64,000 bases of DNA from JAXMAO01 sp046350375 (GCA_046350375.1 JAXMAO010000004.1:278921-342920); one strand, 5' to 3'; positions 37,017 to 46,769 are shown, counted from the first letter of the stretch. Notes: generated by a model from the sequence alone, not told the origin. Made by a program: numbers and translations.

Positions 37017-39698
37017 CTACGGCGCCGGCCAGCGCCCTGCCGCCAGCCCCAGGCGAACCGCCCGCGGCTCTGGCGTCAGCACCACCACGCGCGCCTCGCG
37101 CAGATAACGCCGCGCCACCTGCCGCACGTCGCCCGGACGCACCGCGCGCACCGCCGCCAGGTATCGCTCCAGCCCCCGCGCGCCGCCGCCCACGAGCTGC
37201 TCGTGCACCGCGCGCTGCAGCCGGTCTGACAGCGTCTGGTTGCGCTCCAGCTCGGCCATCTCGATCATCGCCTGGGCCCGCGCCAGCTCCGACCCGCCGC
37301 ACTCCTGCCGGCCGACCCGCTCCAGCTCACGCGCCATCACGCGATAGACCCGGTCAACGTTCGCCGGCTCGCAGCCGGCCAGGAAGCCGAGATAGCCCGG
37401 CTGCACGCCGCCCGTCAGCAGGCCGGCCACTTCGTACACCAGGCCGGCGCTCTCTCCGCGCAGCGCATGAAACAGCCGCCCCGACGCCAGCGCGCTGCCC
37501 GTCAGAACCGTCTTCAGGCACGCCAGCGCCGCCGCGTCCGCATGCATCCACGGCACGGCCGGCACGCCGACGAACAGCCCCGCCACGGCCCGCGCGTCGC
37601 CCGCGGCGCGCACGTACAGCCGCGGCCCGCGCTCGCGCGGCGCGGCCTGAGTCGGCGCCGGCGCCGCGCGCTGCGCCAGGCGCAGCCGGCCGAAGCTCCC
37701 CGTCACCAGCCGCGCCAGTGCGTCGGCGTCGAAATCGCCCGCCACGCCCACCACCGCCCCGCGCGCCAGCACCGTCGCCTTGTGCCAGCGATGCAGCGCC
37801 GCCGAATCGACCGCCCGCACTGTCCGCGCCTGTCCCAGCACCAGCCGGCTCGCCGGCAGGTTCGGTTGCACGCACCGCTCGGCAAGCGCCAGCAGCTCGT
37901 CCTGCCACGAATCCGACAGCCGCGCCAGGTCTTCCAGCGCAATCCGCCGCACGCCCAGCACGTCCTCCCGGCGAAACCGCGGCCAGCCCATCACCTCCGC
38001 CAGCAGCCGCGCCACCCCCGGCGCGTCGCCGCGCCGCATCACCGCCGACAGCGCCAGCGATTCGCGCGTCGCCCAGGTCGCCGCAAAGGCGCCCCGCGCG
38101 TCGAGGTAGCGCGTCAGCTCCACCCCGCGCCGCGACACCGCCCCGCGCATCAGCGCCAGCGCCATCACCTGCGTCACGCCGTGCAGCGACGCCGGCTCCA
38201 GCATCACCCCGGCCGGCGCCTCGTAGTGCAGCACGGCCATCGGCTCGTCTGCCGCCGGCAGCGCTATCACTGTCAGCCCGTTGGCACATCGCGACACGCG
38301 CGACGCCCGCGCCCGCGCTGCCGCGGCCGCCGCCGCCACTGCACGCGGCTTCTCGGCCGGCCGCAGCTCCACCGCCACTCCCGCGTCCGTCCCCAGGTAG
38401 CGCCGCGCCGCCGCCGCGACCCGCGCCGGCGTCATCGCGCGAATCGCCCGCAGATAGCGCTCGCCTTCCAGCGCGTCGCCGGTCTGCAGGAAACTCTCGG
38501 CCAGCTCGGTCGCCCAGCCGTCCGCCGTCTGCCGCTCCAGCAGCGCCGCCGACTCCATCCGCCGGCACGACGCCCGCAGCTCGCCGCCCGTCGGCCCGCG
38601 GGTGGCAAGCGTCCGCAATGTCGCGCGGATCGCCGGCTCGACCGCCACCAGCTCGCGCTCGTTCGCCCGGGCCCGGACCTCGAACACTCCGCGGCAGCCC
38701 GCCGCCGCGTCGTGCGTCGCCGCCACGTCATACGCCAGTTCGTCGTCCCAGATCAGCCGCCGCCGCAGCCGCCCGGCCTCGCTGCCCGACAGCACGTCCG
38801 CCAGCACGTCCAGCGCCGCCGCGTCCGCGTGCGTCGCCACCACCGTCTGCCACGCCAGCGCCAGCACCGCCCCCGACCGTGCCCGGCGGATCACCACGCG
38901 CCGCGCCGGCCCGCCACCACCGTCATCCGCGGGCGGCGCCGCCGCCGTCGCCCGGCGCCGAAACTCCACGAACTGCTCGGCCACCAGCGCCACGGCCGCC
39001 GGCGGCTCGATCGCGCCCACCACCGCGATCACCGACTCGTCCGGCACGTAGCGCTGCTCGAAATATCCGCGCACCGCCGCCAGCGACAGCCCGCGCAGCG
39101 CGTCCGCATGGCCGATCGTCGACGCCCGCAGCGGATGGGAAGGAAACAGCGACCCGTAGATCGCCTCCTCCAGCAGCACCCCGTCCTCGTGATGGTCCCG
39201 CTCGCGCTCGCGTTCGATCACCGCGATCTCGCGCCGCAGCAGCGCCGCCGACAGCACCGGCCGGATCAGCCAGTCCGCCAGCTGCGCCACGGCCGCCGGC
39301 GCGTTTCCCGCCGCCGCGGTGATGTGATAGCAGGTGTGATCCACCCCGGTGTAGGCGTTGTTCAGTCCGCCCATCGCGTCGGCCGCGTCGGCGCAGGCCC
39401 GCTCGCTGCGCCGCGGAGAGCGCCCGCCGGCGATCAGGTGTTCCAGCAGGTGCGAAACCCCCGACCCCAGCAGCGCCCCTTCAAACAGCACGCCGCAGCG
39501 CACATATGCCCGCGCCGCCACCACCGGCGACGCGTCGTGCCGCGCCGCGATCACCGTCAGCCCGTTCTCCAGCGTGCAGACCCGCAGCCCCGGCCGGTCA
39601 ACCAATCGACAGCGCTCCGCCAGGCGCGGTCGCTCGGCCGATCGCTTGAGATTCGAAGGGGTTCGTCTCGCTCGGCGGTTCATTGGGCCTCGCGGCAT
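37017..39698 (-). CDS. M16 family zinc metalloprotease with two M16 units
   Basis: The 893-residue protein has the inverted zinc motif SHLLEHL (HxxEH, about residue 80-90) in the N-terminal M16 domain. A downstream acidic REIAVIERERERDHHEDGVLLEE segment, LFPSHPLRASTIGHADAL and a C-terminal second M16-like unit follow. The protease splits peptides in the periplasm or cytoplasm; no signal peptide is evident. The position, ten bases after a response regulator stop, suggests the end of the rpsP-trmD-rplS-tatD array. The very high GC creates long open frames on the opposite strand that are not genes. Confidence 0.85.
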   Translation of the reverse strand: MPRGPMNRRARRTPSNLKRSAERPRLAERCRLVDRPGLRVCTLENGLTVIAARHDASPVVAARAYVRCGVLFEGALLGSGVSHLLEHLIAGGRSPRRSERACADAADAMGGLNNAYTGVDHTCYHITAAAGNAPAAVAQLADWLIRPVLSAALLRREIAVIERERERDHHEDGVLLEEAIYGSLFPSHPLRASTIGHADALRGLSLAAVRGYFEQRYVPDESVIAVVGAIEPPAAVALVAEQFVEFRRRATAAAPPADDGGGGPARRVVIRRARSGAVLALAWQTVVATHADAAALDVLADVLSGSEAGRLRRRLIWDDELAYDVAATHDAAAGCRGVFEVRARANERELVAVEPAIRATLRTLATRGPTGGELRASCRRMESAALLERQTADGWATELAESFLQTGDALEGERYLRAIRAMTPARVAAAARRYLGTDAGVAVELRPAEKPRAVAAAAAAARARASRVSRCANGLTVIALPAADEPMAVLHYEAPAGVMLEPASLHGVTQVMALALMRGAVSRRGVELTRYLDARGAFAATWATRESLALSAVMRRGDAPGVARLLAEVMGWPRFRREDVLGVRRIALEDLARLSDSWQDELLALAERCVQPNLPASRLVLGQARTVRAVDSAALHRWHKATVLARGAVVGVAGDFDADALARLVTGSFGRLRLAQRAAPAPTQAAPRERGPRLYVRAAGDARAVAGLFVGVPAVPWMHADAAALACLKTVLTGSALASGRLFHALRGESAGLVYEVAGLLTGGVQPGYLGFLAGCEPANVDRVYRVMARELERVGRQECGGSELARAQAMIEMAELERNQTLSDRLQRAVHEQLVGGGARGLERYLAAVRAVRPGDVRQVARRYLREARVVVLTPEPRAVRLGLAAGRWPAP

Positions 39699-39708
39699 CG
39701 CGGGCCCG

Positions 39709-40146
39709 TCACGCCGGGCGCGCGGCCGCCGGACGCGGCTGCGACAGCAGTTGCTGCACCCGCGACACCAGCTCGGCGCGGTTGACCGGCTTGCTCAGAA
39801 ATTCGTCCGCGCCCACCTCGCGCCCGCGCTGCACGTCGGCAAACTCGTTCAACGCCGTCACCATGATCACCGGAATGTGTGCCGTCGCCGGATCGCTCTT
39901 CAGCACCGTGCACACCTCGAAGCCGCTCATCCGCGGCATCATGATGTCCAGCAGCATCAGGTCCGGCCGGGCCCGCCGCGCGATCTCCAGCGCCTCGTGC
40001 CCCCCCGTGGCCCGCAGCGTCTGCAACCCCGGCACGTCCTCCAGGTATGCCTCGAGCAGCTCGAGATTCTGAAGGTTGTCGTCGACGATCAGCACTTGCC
40101 GCCGCTCGCTCGCCGAATTGCCTGGGTTCACGATCTGCTCCCGCAT
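39709..40146 (-). CDS. Single-domain response regulator
   Basis: The 145-residue protein is a receiver domain with the acidic pair VDDN, the phospho-acceptor in DLMLLDIMMPRMSGFE, the conserved MVTAL and the lysine in SKPV. An N-terminal 15-residue extension and a C-terminal Pro/Ala tail flank it. There is no output domain, so it probably acts through protein partners like CheY or as a phosphorelay element. No kinase is adjacent. It lies between the ROK gene and the M16 protease gene. Confidence 0.88.
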   Translation of the reverse strand: MREQIVNPGNSASERRQVLIVDDNLQNLELLEAYLEDVPGLQTLRATGGHEALEIARRARPDLMLLDIMMPRMSGFEVCTVLKSDPATAHIPVIMVTALNEFADVQRGREVGADEFLSKPVNRAELVSRVQQLLSQPRPAAARPA

Positions 40147-40196
40147 GCGCCCGCCTCGCGGGCTTCGGACAGGATTATACGTCGCGCCGCCGCGCC

Positions 40197-41180
40197 TCAC
40201 ACTCTCCGCCGCGATGCCTCGAGCGCCAGCCACGCCGCGCCGATCAGCCCCGCGTCGTTCCCCAGCGTCGCCAGAACGATCTCCGGCCGATCGCCGATGT
40301 CCGGCCACATCATCCGCGAAAAATGTTTGCGCACGCGCTCGACCAGGTCGACCCCCGCGCCCGACATTCCGCCCGCGAGAATGATCCGCTCGAGATTCAG
40401 CGCGTGTTGCAGGTTCACGCATGCCAGCGCCAGGAACCGGCAGGTCTGGTCCCACACCTTCCGCGCCAGCGCGTCGCCGGCCAGCGCATGTTCGTGCACG
40501 TCGCGGCTCGTCAGCTCGCCGCGCTGCTCCAGCACCGCGCTCAACGCCGACTCCTCGCCGCCCGCCAGCCGCTCCATCGCCCGCAGCCCGGTGTTCCGCG
40601 CCGACGCATACGCCTCCAGGCAGCCGCGCTGCCCGCAGCGACACGGCCGACCATCGAGCTCCACGATCGTGTGCCCCAGCTCGCCGGCGTTCTCAAACCG
40701 CCCGCGCCACAGCCGCCCGTCGAGAATGATCGCGCCGCCGATCCCCGTGCCGAGCGTCAGCATCGCCAGGTCGCGCGATCCGCGACCCGCGCCCACCCAC
40801 AGCTCGCCCAGCGCCGCGCCGTGCGCGTCGTTTTCCAGCACCGTCGGCAGCCCGGTCGCCCGCGCCACCGGCTCGACCACCTGCACCTCGTCCCACCCCG
40901 GCAGGTTCGGCGGACTGACCACCACTCCCTGCGCCGCGCGAATCGACCCCGGCATTCCCAGCCCCACGCCGACCGCCGCCGACCCCTGCTGATTCGCCAC
41001 CGCCGCCAGCTCGCGCGCCACTCCGGCGATCCGTTCCAGCACCGCCGCCGGCCCGGTGTCCGCCTGCGTCGCCACCACGCGCCGCTCGACCAGCGTGCCG
41101 TCGCCGCGCACCAGACCGGCCTTGATGTCGGTCCCGCCGACGTCGATCCCCACCGCCAGGAACGTTCCGCTCGCCGCCAT
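40197..41180 (-). CDS. ROK family sugar kinase (glucokinase-like)
   Basis: The 327-residue protein shows AVGIDVGGTDIKAGLV (phosphate loop), VGVGLGMPGSI, ENDAHGAALGELW, LTLGTGIGGAII, and the ROK zinc/signature segment CRCGQRGCLEAYASA. It phosphorylates a hexose such as glucose with ATP in the cytoplasm. The length matches the kinase branch; there is no DNA-binding N-terminus. It is co-directional with tatD, 32 bp after that gene. Confidence 0.9.
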   Translation of the reverse strand: MAASGTFLAVGIDVGGTDIKAGLVRGDGTLVERRVVATQADTGPAAVLERIAGVARELAAVANQQGSAAVGVGLGMPGSIRAAQGVVVSPPNLPGWDEVQVVEPVARATGLPTVLENDAHGAALGELWVGAGRGSRDLAMLTLGTGIGGAIILDGRLWRGRFENAGELGHTIVELDGRPCRCGQRGCLEAYASARNTGLRAMERLAGGEESALSAVLEQRGELTSRDVHEHALAGDALARKVWDQTCRFLALACVNLQHALNLERIILAGGMSGAGVDLVERVRKHFSRMMWPDIGDRPEIVLATLGNDAGLIGAAWLALEASRRRV

Positions 41181-41212
41181 GGCCGCGATCTTCGACCGCT
41201 GGCTCGCAAGCG

Positions 41213-41986
41213 TCAATCGATCGGCAGCCCGAAGAAGCGAATCGTGTTGGCGCGCGCCTCGGCGACGAATTGCTCGTAGGCGACGCCGCGCACCTCCGCC
41301 AGCCGCCGCGCCGTGTGGGCGACCGTCGCCGGCTCGTTCGGCTTTCGGTTGCGGACCGGCTCGGGCGACAGGTACGGCGAGTCGGTCTCCACCATCAGCC
41401 GGTCGCCAGGCAGGTCGCGCGCCACCGTCCGCAGCGACTCGGCGTTCCTGAACGTCACCACGCCGGTCAGCGAAATCCAGTAGCCCGCGTCCAGAATCTC
41501 TCGCGCCTCGGCCGCCGTCCCCGAGAAACAGTGAAACACCACCCGGCCCACGCCCCCGAAGTTCCGCAGCACCGCCATCACGTCTCCGTGCGCCTCGCGG
41601 CAGTGAATGATCACCGGCTTGCCGCACTGCGCCGCCAGCTCGAGCTGCCCCTCGAACGCCGTCCGCTGCGCGTCGCGCGGCGCAAAGTCGTAGTGATAAT
41701 CCAGTCTGGTCTCGCCGATCGCCACCACCCGCGCCGCGCCGGCCGCGCGCCGCAGCGCCTCGACCCAGCCGGGCGCTGCCTTGCCCGCCTCGTGCGGATG
41801 GATGCCCGCCGTCGCGAACAGCTGCGGATGCTGCGTCGCCAGCGCCAGCGCCGCCCCCGCGTCGGACACACTGGTGCCCACCGAGATCGCGTGCGACACG
41901 CCCGCCGCCGCCATGTTCGCCAGCACGGACTCCGTCTGTCCGGCCAGCGGGTCATACGTCAGGTGGCAGTGTGAATCGATGAGCAT
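41213..41986 (-). CDS. tatD: TatD family metal-dependent deoxyribonuclease
   Basis: The 257-residue TIM-barrel hydrolase has LIDSHCHL (first metal HxH), AGIHPHEAG, VAIGETRLDYHYDFAP, VIIHCREAHGD, FHCFSGT and MVETDSPYL, the metal-binding series of TatD. In the GExGLDY segment, the usual glycine before Leu is Arg (GETRLDY). It acts in DNA repair or degradation. It lies 70 bp after the broken yraN and 32 bp before the ROK gene, on the same strand as the ribosomal cluster. Confidence 0.92.
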   Translation of the reverse strand: MLIDSHCHLTYDPLAGQTESVLANMAAAGVSHAISVGTSVSDAGAALALATQHPQLFATAGIHPHEAGKAAPGWVEALRRAAGAARVVAIGETRLDYHYDFAPRDAQRTAFEGQLELAAQCGKPVIIHCREAHGDVMAVLRNFGGVGRVVFHCFSGTAAEAREILDAGYWISLTGVVTFRNAESLRTVARDLPGDRLMVETDSPYLSPEPVRNRKPNEPATVAHTARRLAEVRGVAYEQFVAEARANTIRFFGLPID

Positions 41987-42056
41987 GGGATGGATGCGCG
42001 TGATCGGTCGCCGCGTTGCGGTCGCTGAATCGCCGGACGGCGTCGCGCCCGCATCG

Positions 42057-42423
42057 CTACCGCGGCACGAACGCCTCGCGAATGTGCCGCACCTGCGCCT
42101 TACCGCGCGACGGCATCACCACCGACACCGCGTCCATGCGATAGGCCCGCTGCGGTTCGCCGTGACGCGCCAGCCACGCCCGCGCCACCTGCGCCAGCTT
42201 GGCCTGCTTGGTCGTGCCGATGTTCACCTCGGGGTCGGCGGCGGAATCCGTCCGGCGGGTCTTGACCTCGACAAAAACGATGGTGCCGTGGTCGTCGCAG
42301 ATGAGGTCGATCTCGCCGGCCGGGCAGCGGAAGTTACGCTCGATCAGCCGCAGGCCGGCCCGGCAGGAATCGCCGCGCCGCGCGCTCGCCCGCATCGCCC
42401 AGGATTCGCGTCAGGCCGAACAC
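42057..42423 (-). pseudogene. yraN: yraN (UPF0102), interrupted by a frameshift
   Basis: The C-terminal part matches YraN: GLRLIERNFRCPAGEIDLICDD and VFVEVKTRR, an HJC/REase-like fold. The N-terminal family segment LGDAGERAARRFL is also there, but in another frame, beginning near GTG 42423. The two frames would join at about 42366-42372 if one base were removed or two added there. So either a sequencing/assembly error or a recent mutation breaks the gene. An internal ATG at 42395 gives only the C-terminal 112 residues. It sits in the common rplS-yraN order. Confidence 0.7.
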
Positions 42424-42477
42424 GCGTCCGCGCCGCGGCGCCGGCGGGGGCGCCGTCCCAGGAAAAGATCACGCCGG

Positions 42478-42903
42478 TCAGACCGCCCCGGCCATCGCCG
42501 GCTTGCGACCCTTCTCGGCTGACTTGCCTTCGGCCGACTTCTCGTCGCCGGAGGTCTCGCGCCGCTCGCTCAGGCGGCTGGCTTTGCCGAGCCGGTCGCG
42601 CAGGAAGTAGAGCTTCGCGCGGCGCACCTTGCCGTGCCGCATCACCTCGACGCTCGCGACCTTCGGCGAGTGCAGCGGAAAGGTCCGCTCCACCCCTTCG
42701 TTGTTCACGATCCGCCGCACCGTGAACATGGCGCTGCTGCCGCCGCCGCGCTGCGCCGTCACCACGCCGATGTACGGCTGCACGCGCTCCTTGCCGCCTT
42801 CGACAATCCGCACGCCGACGTTCACCGTGTCGCCGATCGCGAAGCTCGGCGGGGTTCCCTTCAGATGGGCCGCCTCGACGGCCTGGATCAGTCTGTTTCG
42901 CAT
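42478..42903 (-). CDS. rplS: 50S ribosomal protein L19
   Basis: The 141-residue protein has the L19 signature: TVNVGVRIVEGGKERVQPYIGVV, TVRRIVNNEGVERTFPLHSPKV and KVRRAKLYFLRDRLGKASRL. The last 30 residues are an extra charged tail beyond the usual C-terminus (about 115 residues). It is the third gene of the classical rpsP-(rimM)-trmD-rplS order, 33 bp after trmD. Confidence 0.95.
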   Translation of the reverse strand: MRNRLIQAVEAAHLKGTPPSFAIGDTVNVGVRIVEGGKERVQPYIGVVTAQRGGGSSAMFTVRRIVNNEGVERTFPLHSPKVASVEVMRHGKVRRAKLYFLRDRLGKASRLSERRETSGDEKSAEGKSAEKGRKPAMAGAV

Positions 42904-42936
42904 GGCACTCGCTCCAACGATCGTCTCAATCGCAGG

Positions 42937-43623
42937 CTAGTCCGCCTGGCGACGCATGTCCGGCCGGCGCTCCTGCGTGATGCGCTCGGCCGCCGCCTTG
43001 CGCCACTCGGCGATGGCGGCATGATTTCCTTCCACCAGCACGTCCGGCACCCGCAGCCCGCGATATTCGCGCGGACGCGTATAGTGCGGATATTCCAGCA
43101 GGTCGGCCGTGAACGACTCGTCTGCCGCGCCGTCCGGGTGACCGACCACGCCCGGCAGCAGCCGCGCCACCGCGTCCACCACCACCATCGCCGCCGCTTC
43201 GCCGCCCGACAGCACGTAGTCGCCGATCGACAGCTCGCGCGGCCGCAGCAGCTCGCACACCCGCTCGTCCACGCCCTCGTAGTGCCCGGCAATCAGCAGC
43301 AGCCGTTCCAGCCGCGACAGTTCCGCCGCGCACGCCTGCGAAAATCGCTCGCCGCGCGGCGACAGCAGCACCCGCTGCGCCGGCCGCGCGTCCATCCGTT
43401 CCACCGCCTCCACCGCGTCCACCAGCGGCTGGCACATCAGCACCATGCCGGGCCCGCCGCCAAACGGCCGATCATCCACCTTGCGGTGCACGTCGGTCGT
43501 GTAGTCGCGGATGTTGTGGCAGACGATCTCGATTCGTCCGGCCGACTGCGCCCGCCCGAGAATGCTGGCGGCGAAGAACGGCTCGCACGCCGGCGGGAAC
43601 AGTGTCAGCACATCGATGCGCAT
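42937..43623 (-). CDS. trmD: tRNA (guanine37-N1)-methyltransferase TrmD
   Basis: The 228-residue SPOUT methyltransferase modifies G37 of tRNA with SAM. It has DVLTLFP, NIRDYTTDVHRKVDDRPFGGGPGMVLM, LLLIAGHYEGVDERV, ELSIGDYVLSGGE and YPHYTRPREYRGLRVPDVLVEGNH, all conserved in TrmD. It lies between rpsP and rplS; the usual rimM is missing from this position. Confidence 0.96.
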   Translation of the reverse strand: MRIDVLTLFPPACEPFFAASILGRAQSAGRIEIVCHNIRDYTTDVHRKVDDRPFGGGPGMVLMCQPLVDAVEAVERMDARPAQRVLLSPRGERFSQACAAELSRLERLLLIAGHYEGVDERVCELLRPRELSIGDYVLSGGEAAAMVVVDAVARLLPGVVGHPDGAADESFTADLLEYPHYTRPREYRGLRVPDVLVEGNHAAIAEWRKAAAERITQERRPDMRRQAD

Positions 43624-43668
43624 CGTCGCGACCCGCCGGCTCCCGCCGCCGCGCCGAGACGGCGCCGC

Positions 43669-43929
43669 CTACGACTTTGCCGTCACCGCAATCCCGGCAG
43701 ATTTCAGCAGCTTCGCCACCGTCGGACTGGCCTGCGCGCCCATCTTCAACCAGTGCTCGATGCGCTCCTTGTTCAGCTTCAACGCCTGGTTCTGGTCCCG
43801 CGCGATCGGATCGTAAAACCCCAGCTCCTCCAGCGACCGCCCATCGCGCCGCGTGCGACCGTCGATCGCGTGCAGCCGGAAGAATGCCCGGTGGCTCCGC
43901 CCCAACCGCTTCATCCGAATCTTCACCAT
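43669..43929 (-). CDS. rpsP: 30S ribosomal protein S16
   Basis: The 86-residue protein begins MVKIRMKRLGRSHRAFFRL. It continues with DGRSLEELGFYDPIARDQNQALKLNKERIEHWLKMGAQASPTVAKLLKSAG, the S16 signature. The start ATG 43929 is preferred to upstream frames because of this homology. It is the first gene of the long minus-strand array and is divergent from adenine deaminase. Confidence 0.95.
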   Translation of the reverse strand: MVKIRMKRLGRSHRAFFRLHAIDGRTRRDGRSLEELGFYDPIARDQNQALKLNKERIEHWLKMGAQASPTVAKLLKSAGIAVTAKS

Positions 43930-44164
43930 GTGCCGTTTCCCTTGCTCGTTCCGCGCCGATTGCCAGCCTGTGCAACGTCTTGCGGCGCAACGGGCTATTC
44001 TATCGGCTGCCCGCCGCACGGCAATAGCCCCGCCCAACGCCCCGCGACCGACCCCTCCGCACCGCCACGTCTGATAACCCGCCCGCCCGCGCCACCCGCG
44101 CCCGCCCACTGCAACCGCGTGCCAACCGCATCAATCAGCCTTAACATCGCGCCCAGAGGGGTCG

Positions 44165-45910
44165 ATGGTCCAGCTTCACGAACACGCCGTCCCGCTCGAT
44201 GAACTGATCGCCGTCGCCGCCGGTCGCCGCCCGGCCGACCTCGTCCTCCGCGGCGGCCAGGTCGTCAACGTCTTCTCCGGCGAAATTCTGCCCGCCGACG
44301 TGGCGATCGTCGGCGATCGCATCGCCGGCGTCGGCGACTACCGCGGACGCGAATCGGTCGACGTCGCCGGACAGTTCGTCTGCCCCGGCTTCATCGACGC
44401 CCACGTCCACATCGAGTCGTCGCTGCTCTCGGTCCCGCAGTTCGCCCGCGTCGTCTCGGCCCGCGGCACCACCGCCGTCGTCGCCGACCCGCACGAGTTC
44501 GCCAACGTCATGGGCATTGAAGGCGTCCGCTACGTCCTGCGCACCGCCAAGTATGCCCCCATCGACGTGCACGTCATGCTCAGCTCCTGCGTGCCGGCGT
44601 CGCCGCTCGAGTCGGCCGGCGCAGAACTTTCCGCCGTCGACCTGCTGCCGCTGCTCTCCGACCCGTGGGTCCGCGGGCTCGCCGAAATGATGAACTACCC
44701 CGGCGTCCTCGCCGGCGACGAGGCCGTGCTCGAAAAAATCCGCATCGTCGGCGACGGCGTCATCGACGGTCACGCGCCCGGCCTGCGCGGTGCGGCCCTC
44801 GTCGGCTACGCCGCCGCCGGCATCGCCAGCGACCACGAATGCACCACGGCCGACGAGGCCCGCGAGAAGCTCCGCCTCGGCCTGCACATCATGGTCCGCG
44901 AAGGCTCGCAGACGCGCAATCTCGCGGCGTTGCTGCCGCTCATCACCCCGGCGACCGCCGACCGCGTCATGTTCTGCACCGACGACAAAAACGTCGAAGA
45001 GCTGCTCGCCGAGGGGCAGATCGATTTCATGATCCGCAAGGCCATTGCCGGCGGCGTCGATCCGGCGCTGGCCGTCCGCATCGCCACCCTCAACCCGGCC
45101 CGCTACTTCCGCCTCGGCCGCACCGGCGCCGTCGCCCCCGGCTACCGCGCCGACCTCGCCGTCGTCCGCGACTGGCGCTCGGTGCAGGTCACGCGCACCT
45201 ATCGCGGCGGCGCGCTGACCGCCGAAAACGGCGTCTGCGTTCACGCCCCGCCCGCGGCCCTGCCGCCGGTCGTCCTGCGCAGCTCGGTCAACGTGCAGTG
45301 GCTGACGCCCGAGAGCTTTGTCATTCCCGCGCCGCCGGCCGCGGCGCCGCGCGTCCATGTCATCTGCGCCTTCGACAACCGCATCGACACCGAACGCTGC
45401 GTCGAGCCGGCCCCGCTGCACAGCGGCCAGATCGTCGCCGACCCCGGCCGCGACCTCTGCAAGCTCGCCGTCATCGAGCGCCACCGCGCCAGCGGCGAGA
45501 TCGGCCTGGCGCTCGCCCGCGGCTTCGGCCTGCGCCGCGGGGCGCTCGCGTCCACCGTCGCCCACGACGCCCACAACCTCATCGCCGTCGGCGTCAGCGA
45601 TGCCGACCTGCTCGCCGCCGCGGTCCACCTCGTCAAGACGCGCGGCGGCCTGTGCGTCGTCGCCGACGGACAGGTGCTCGCCGATCTGCCGCTGCCGGTT
45701 GCCGGCCTGGTCAGCGAAGCGCCGCCGGCCGAGGTCGCGACCGCGCACCGCGGCGTGCTGGCCGCCGCCCGCGCGCTGGGCTGCACGCTCCAGCAGCCGT
45801 TCATGGCGCTCTCATTCCTCAGCCTGTCGGTGATCGGAAAACTGAAACTGACCAACCAGGGCCTGATCGACGTCGAGCGGTTTGTCCGCATCCCGCTGGT
45901 CGCCGAGTAG
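44165..45910 (+). CDS. ade: Adenine deaminase
   Basis: The 581-residue amidohydrolase converts adenine to hypoxanthine. Its metal site starts with DAHVHIESS. HEFANVMGIEGV, VIDGHAPGLRG, IASDHECT and MFCTDDK give the further ligands, and the Ade-specific C-terminal domain (VHVICAFDNRIDTERCVEP and ASTVAHDAHNLIAVGVSD) is complete. The length matches Ade enzymes. It belongs to purine salvage. It is divergent from rpsP, 235 bp away, and not tied to other purine genes. Confidence 0.94.
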   Translation: MVQLHEHAVPLDELIAVAAGRRPADLVLRGGQVVNVFSGEILPADVAIVGDRIAGVGDYRGRESVDVAGQFVCPGFIDAHVHIESSLLSVPQFARVVSARGTTAVVADPHEFANVMGIEGVRYVLRTAKYAPIDVHVMLSSCVPASPLESAGAELSAVDLLPLLSDPWVRGLAEMMNYPGVLAGDEAVLEKIRIVGDGVIDGHAPGLRGAALVGYAAAGIASDHECTTADEAREKLRLGLHIMVREGSQTRNLAALLPLITPATADRVMFCTDDKNVEELLAEGQIDFMIRKAIAGGVDPALAVRIATLNPARYFRLGRTGAVAPGYRADLAVVRDWRSVQVTRTYRGGALTAENGVCVHAPPAALPPVVLRSSVNVQWLTPESFVIPAPPAAAPRVHVICAFDNRIDTERCVEPAPLHSGQIVADPGRDLCKLAVIERHRASGEIGLALARGFGLRRGALASTVAHDAHNLIAVGVSDADLLAAAVHLVKTRGGLCVVADGQVLADLPLPVAGLVSEAPPAEVATAHRGVLAAARALGCTLQQPFMALSFLSLSVIGKLKLTNQGLIDVERFVRIPLVAE

Positions 45911-46028
45911 CCCGCGCCACGGCCCGACCTGGGCGCGCGTGCCGATCGTCGCGCAACGCAATGCAGTTTGCCTCGAAGCTGGAAGGAGGGCGCCATTTTG
46001 CGCCGCGCGAATCAGGCGGCCGGCGCGC

Positions 46029-46520
46029 TCACGCGCTGGCAGTCGCGGGCGCCGCCGCCGGTTTCGGCGCGGTCGCGGCGGGCGCCGGCGTCGCGGCCGG
46101 TGCAGGCGCCGCAGTGGGTGCGGGCGCCGCGGCCGGGGCACCCGCCGGTCGTGCCACGCCCATCTTGGTCATGGTCTGGTTGATCTTCTCGGAAAGCGTC
46201 TCGGTCGTGAACGGCTTGACGACGTAGTTGTTCACCCCGGCCTTCACCGCCTCAACCACGCGGCTCTTCTCGGCTTCCGTCGTGCACATGATGATCGGCA
46301 GCCGCGCATCGGTCTCGCGCACCTTGCGCACCAGCGTGATGCCGTCCATGTTCGGCATGTTCCAGTCGACCAGCATCAGGTCCGGCCGCGACTCGGCGAT
46401 CTTCGCCAGCGCTTCGATGCCGTCGGCCGCCTCGGTGACGTCCGCGTGCCCGAGCTGCTTCAGCACGTTCTTCTGAATGTTGCGGATGGTCCGCGAATCA
46501 TCGACCAGCAGAATTCTCAT
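46029..46520 (-). CDS. CheY-like response regulator with Pro/Ala tail
   Basis: The 163-residue protein has a CheY-type receiver domain: RILLVDDSRTIRNIQKNVLKQLG, DLMLVDWNMPNMDGI (phospho-acceptor), IIMCTTEAEK and NNYVVKPFTTE. These match CheY more closely than generic receivers. The last 45 residues are PAPA-type low complexity. It is divergent from a cheX-like gene, and the two are likely parts of one chemotaxis or motility circuit. The start is ATG 46520. Confidence 0.88.
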   Translation of the reverse strand: MRILLVDDSRTIRNIQKNVLKQLGHADVTEAADGIEALAKIAESRPDLMLVDWNMPNMDGITLVRKVRETDARLPIIMCTTEAEKSRVVEAVKAGVNNYVVKPFTTETLSEKINQTMTKMGVARPAGAPAAAPAPTAAPAPAATPAPAATAPKPAAAPATASA

Positions 46521-46769
46521 CGTCGGTCCTCGCGCTGCCGGGTCCGGCTTGGGTGCGTCCGCCGACGCCGATTTCAGAGTCGGCCGGCGCACACCCGACG
46601 CGCTATCGGGCAGCCGCCCGCGCCGCATCAGTAATTTCACCCCCGCCGCGGCGCGCCCCGATCTGGCGCTTTTCTGTCCAGTCCGGGTCTTCCCCGGTCG
46701 ATAGCGTGCGGGACCTGATGCCCGGCTGCGCGCGCGGCCAGGCCACCGACCCTGTCCGAGTCACATCCC

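Noticed and set aside
37467..39785. Long plus-strand frame opposite the M16 gene
   Set aside because: Antisense shadow with Arg/His/Gln-rich text; no domain visible.
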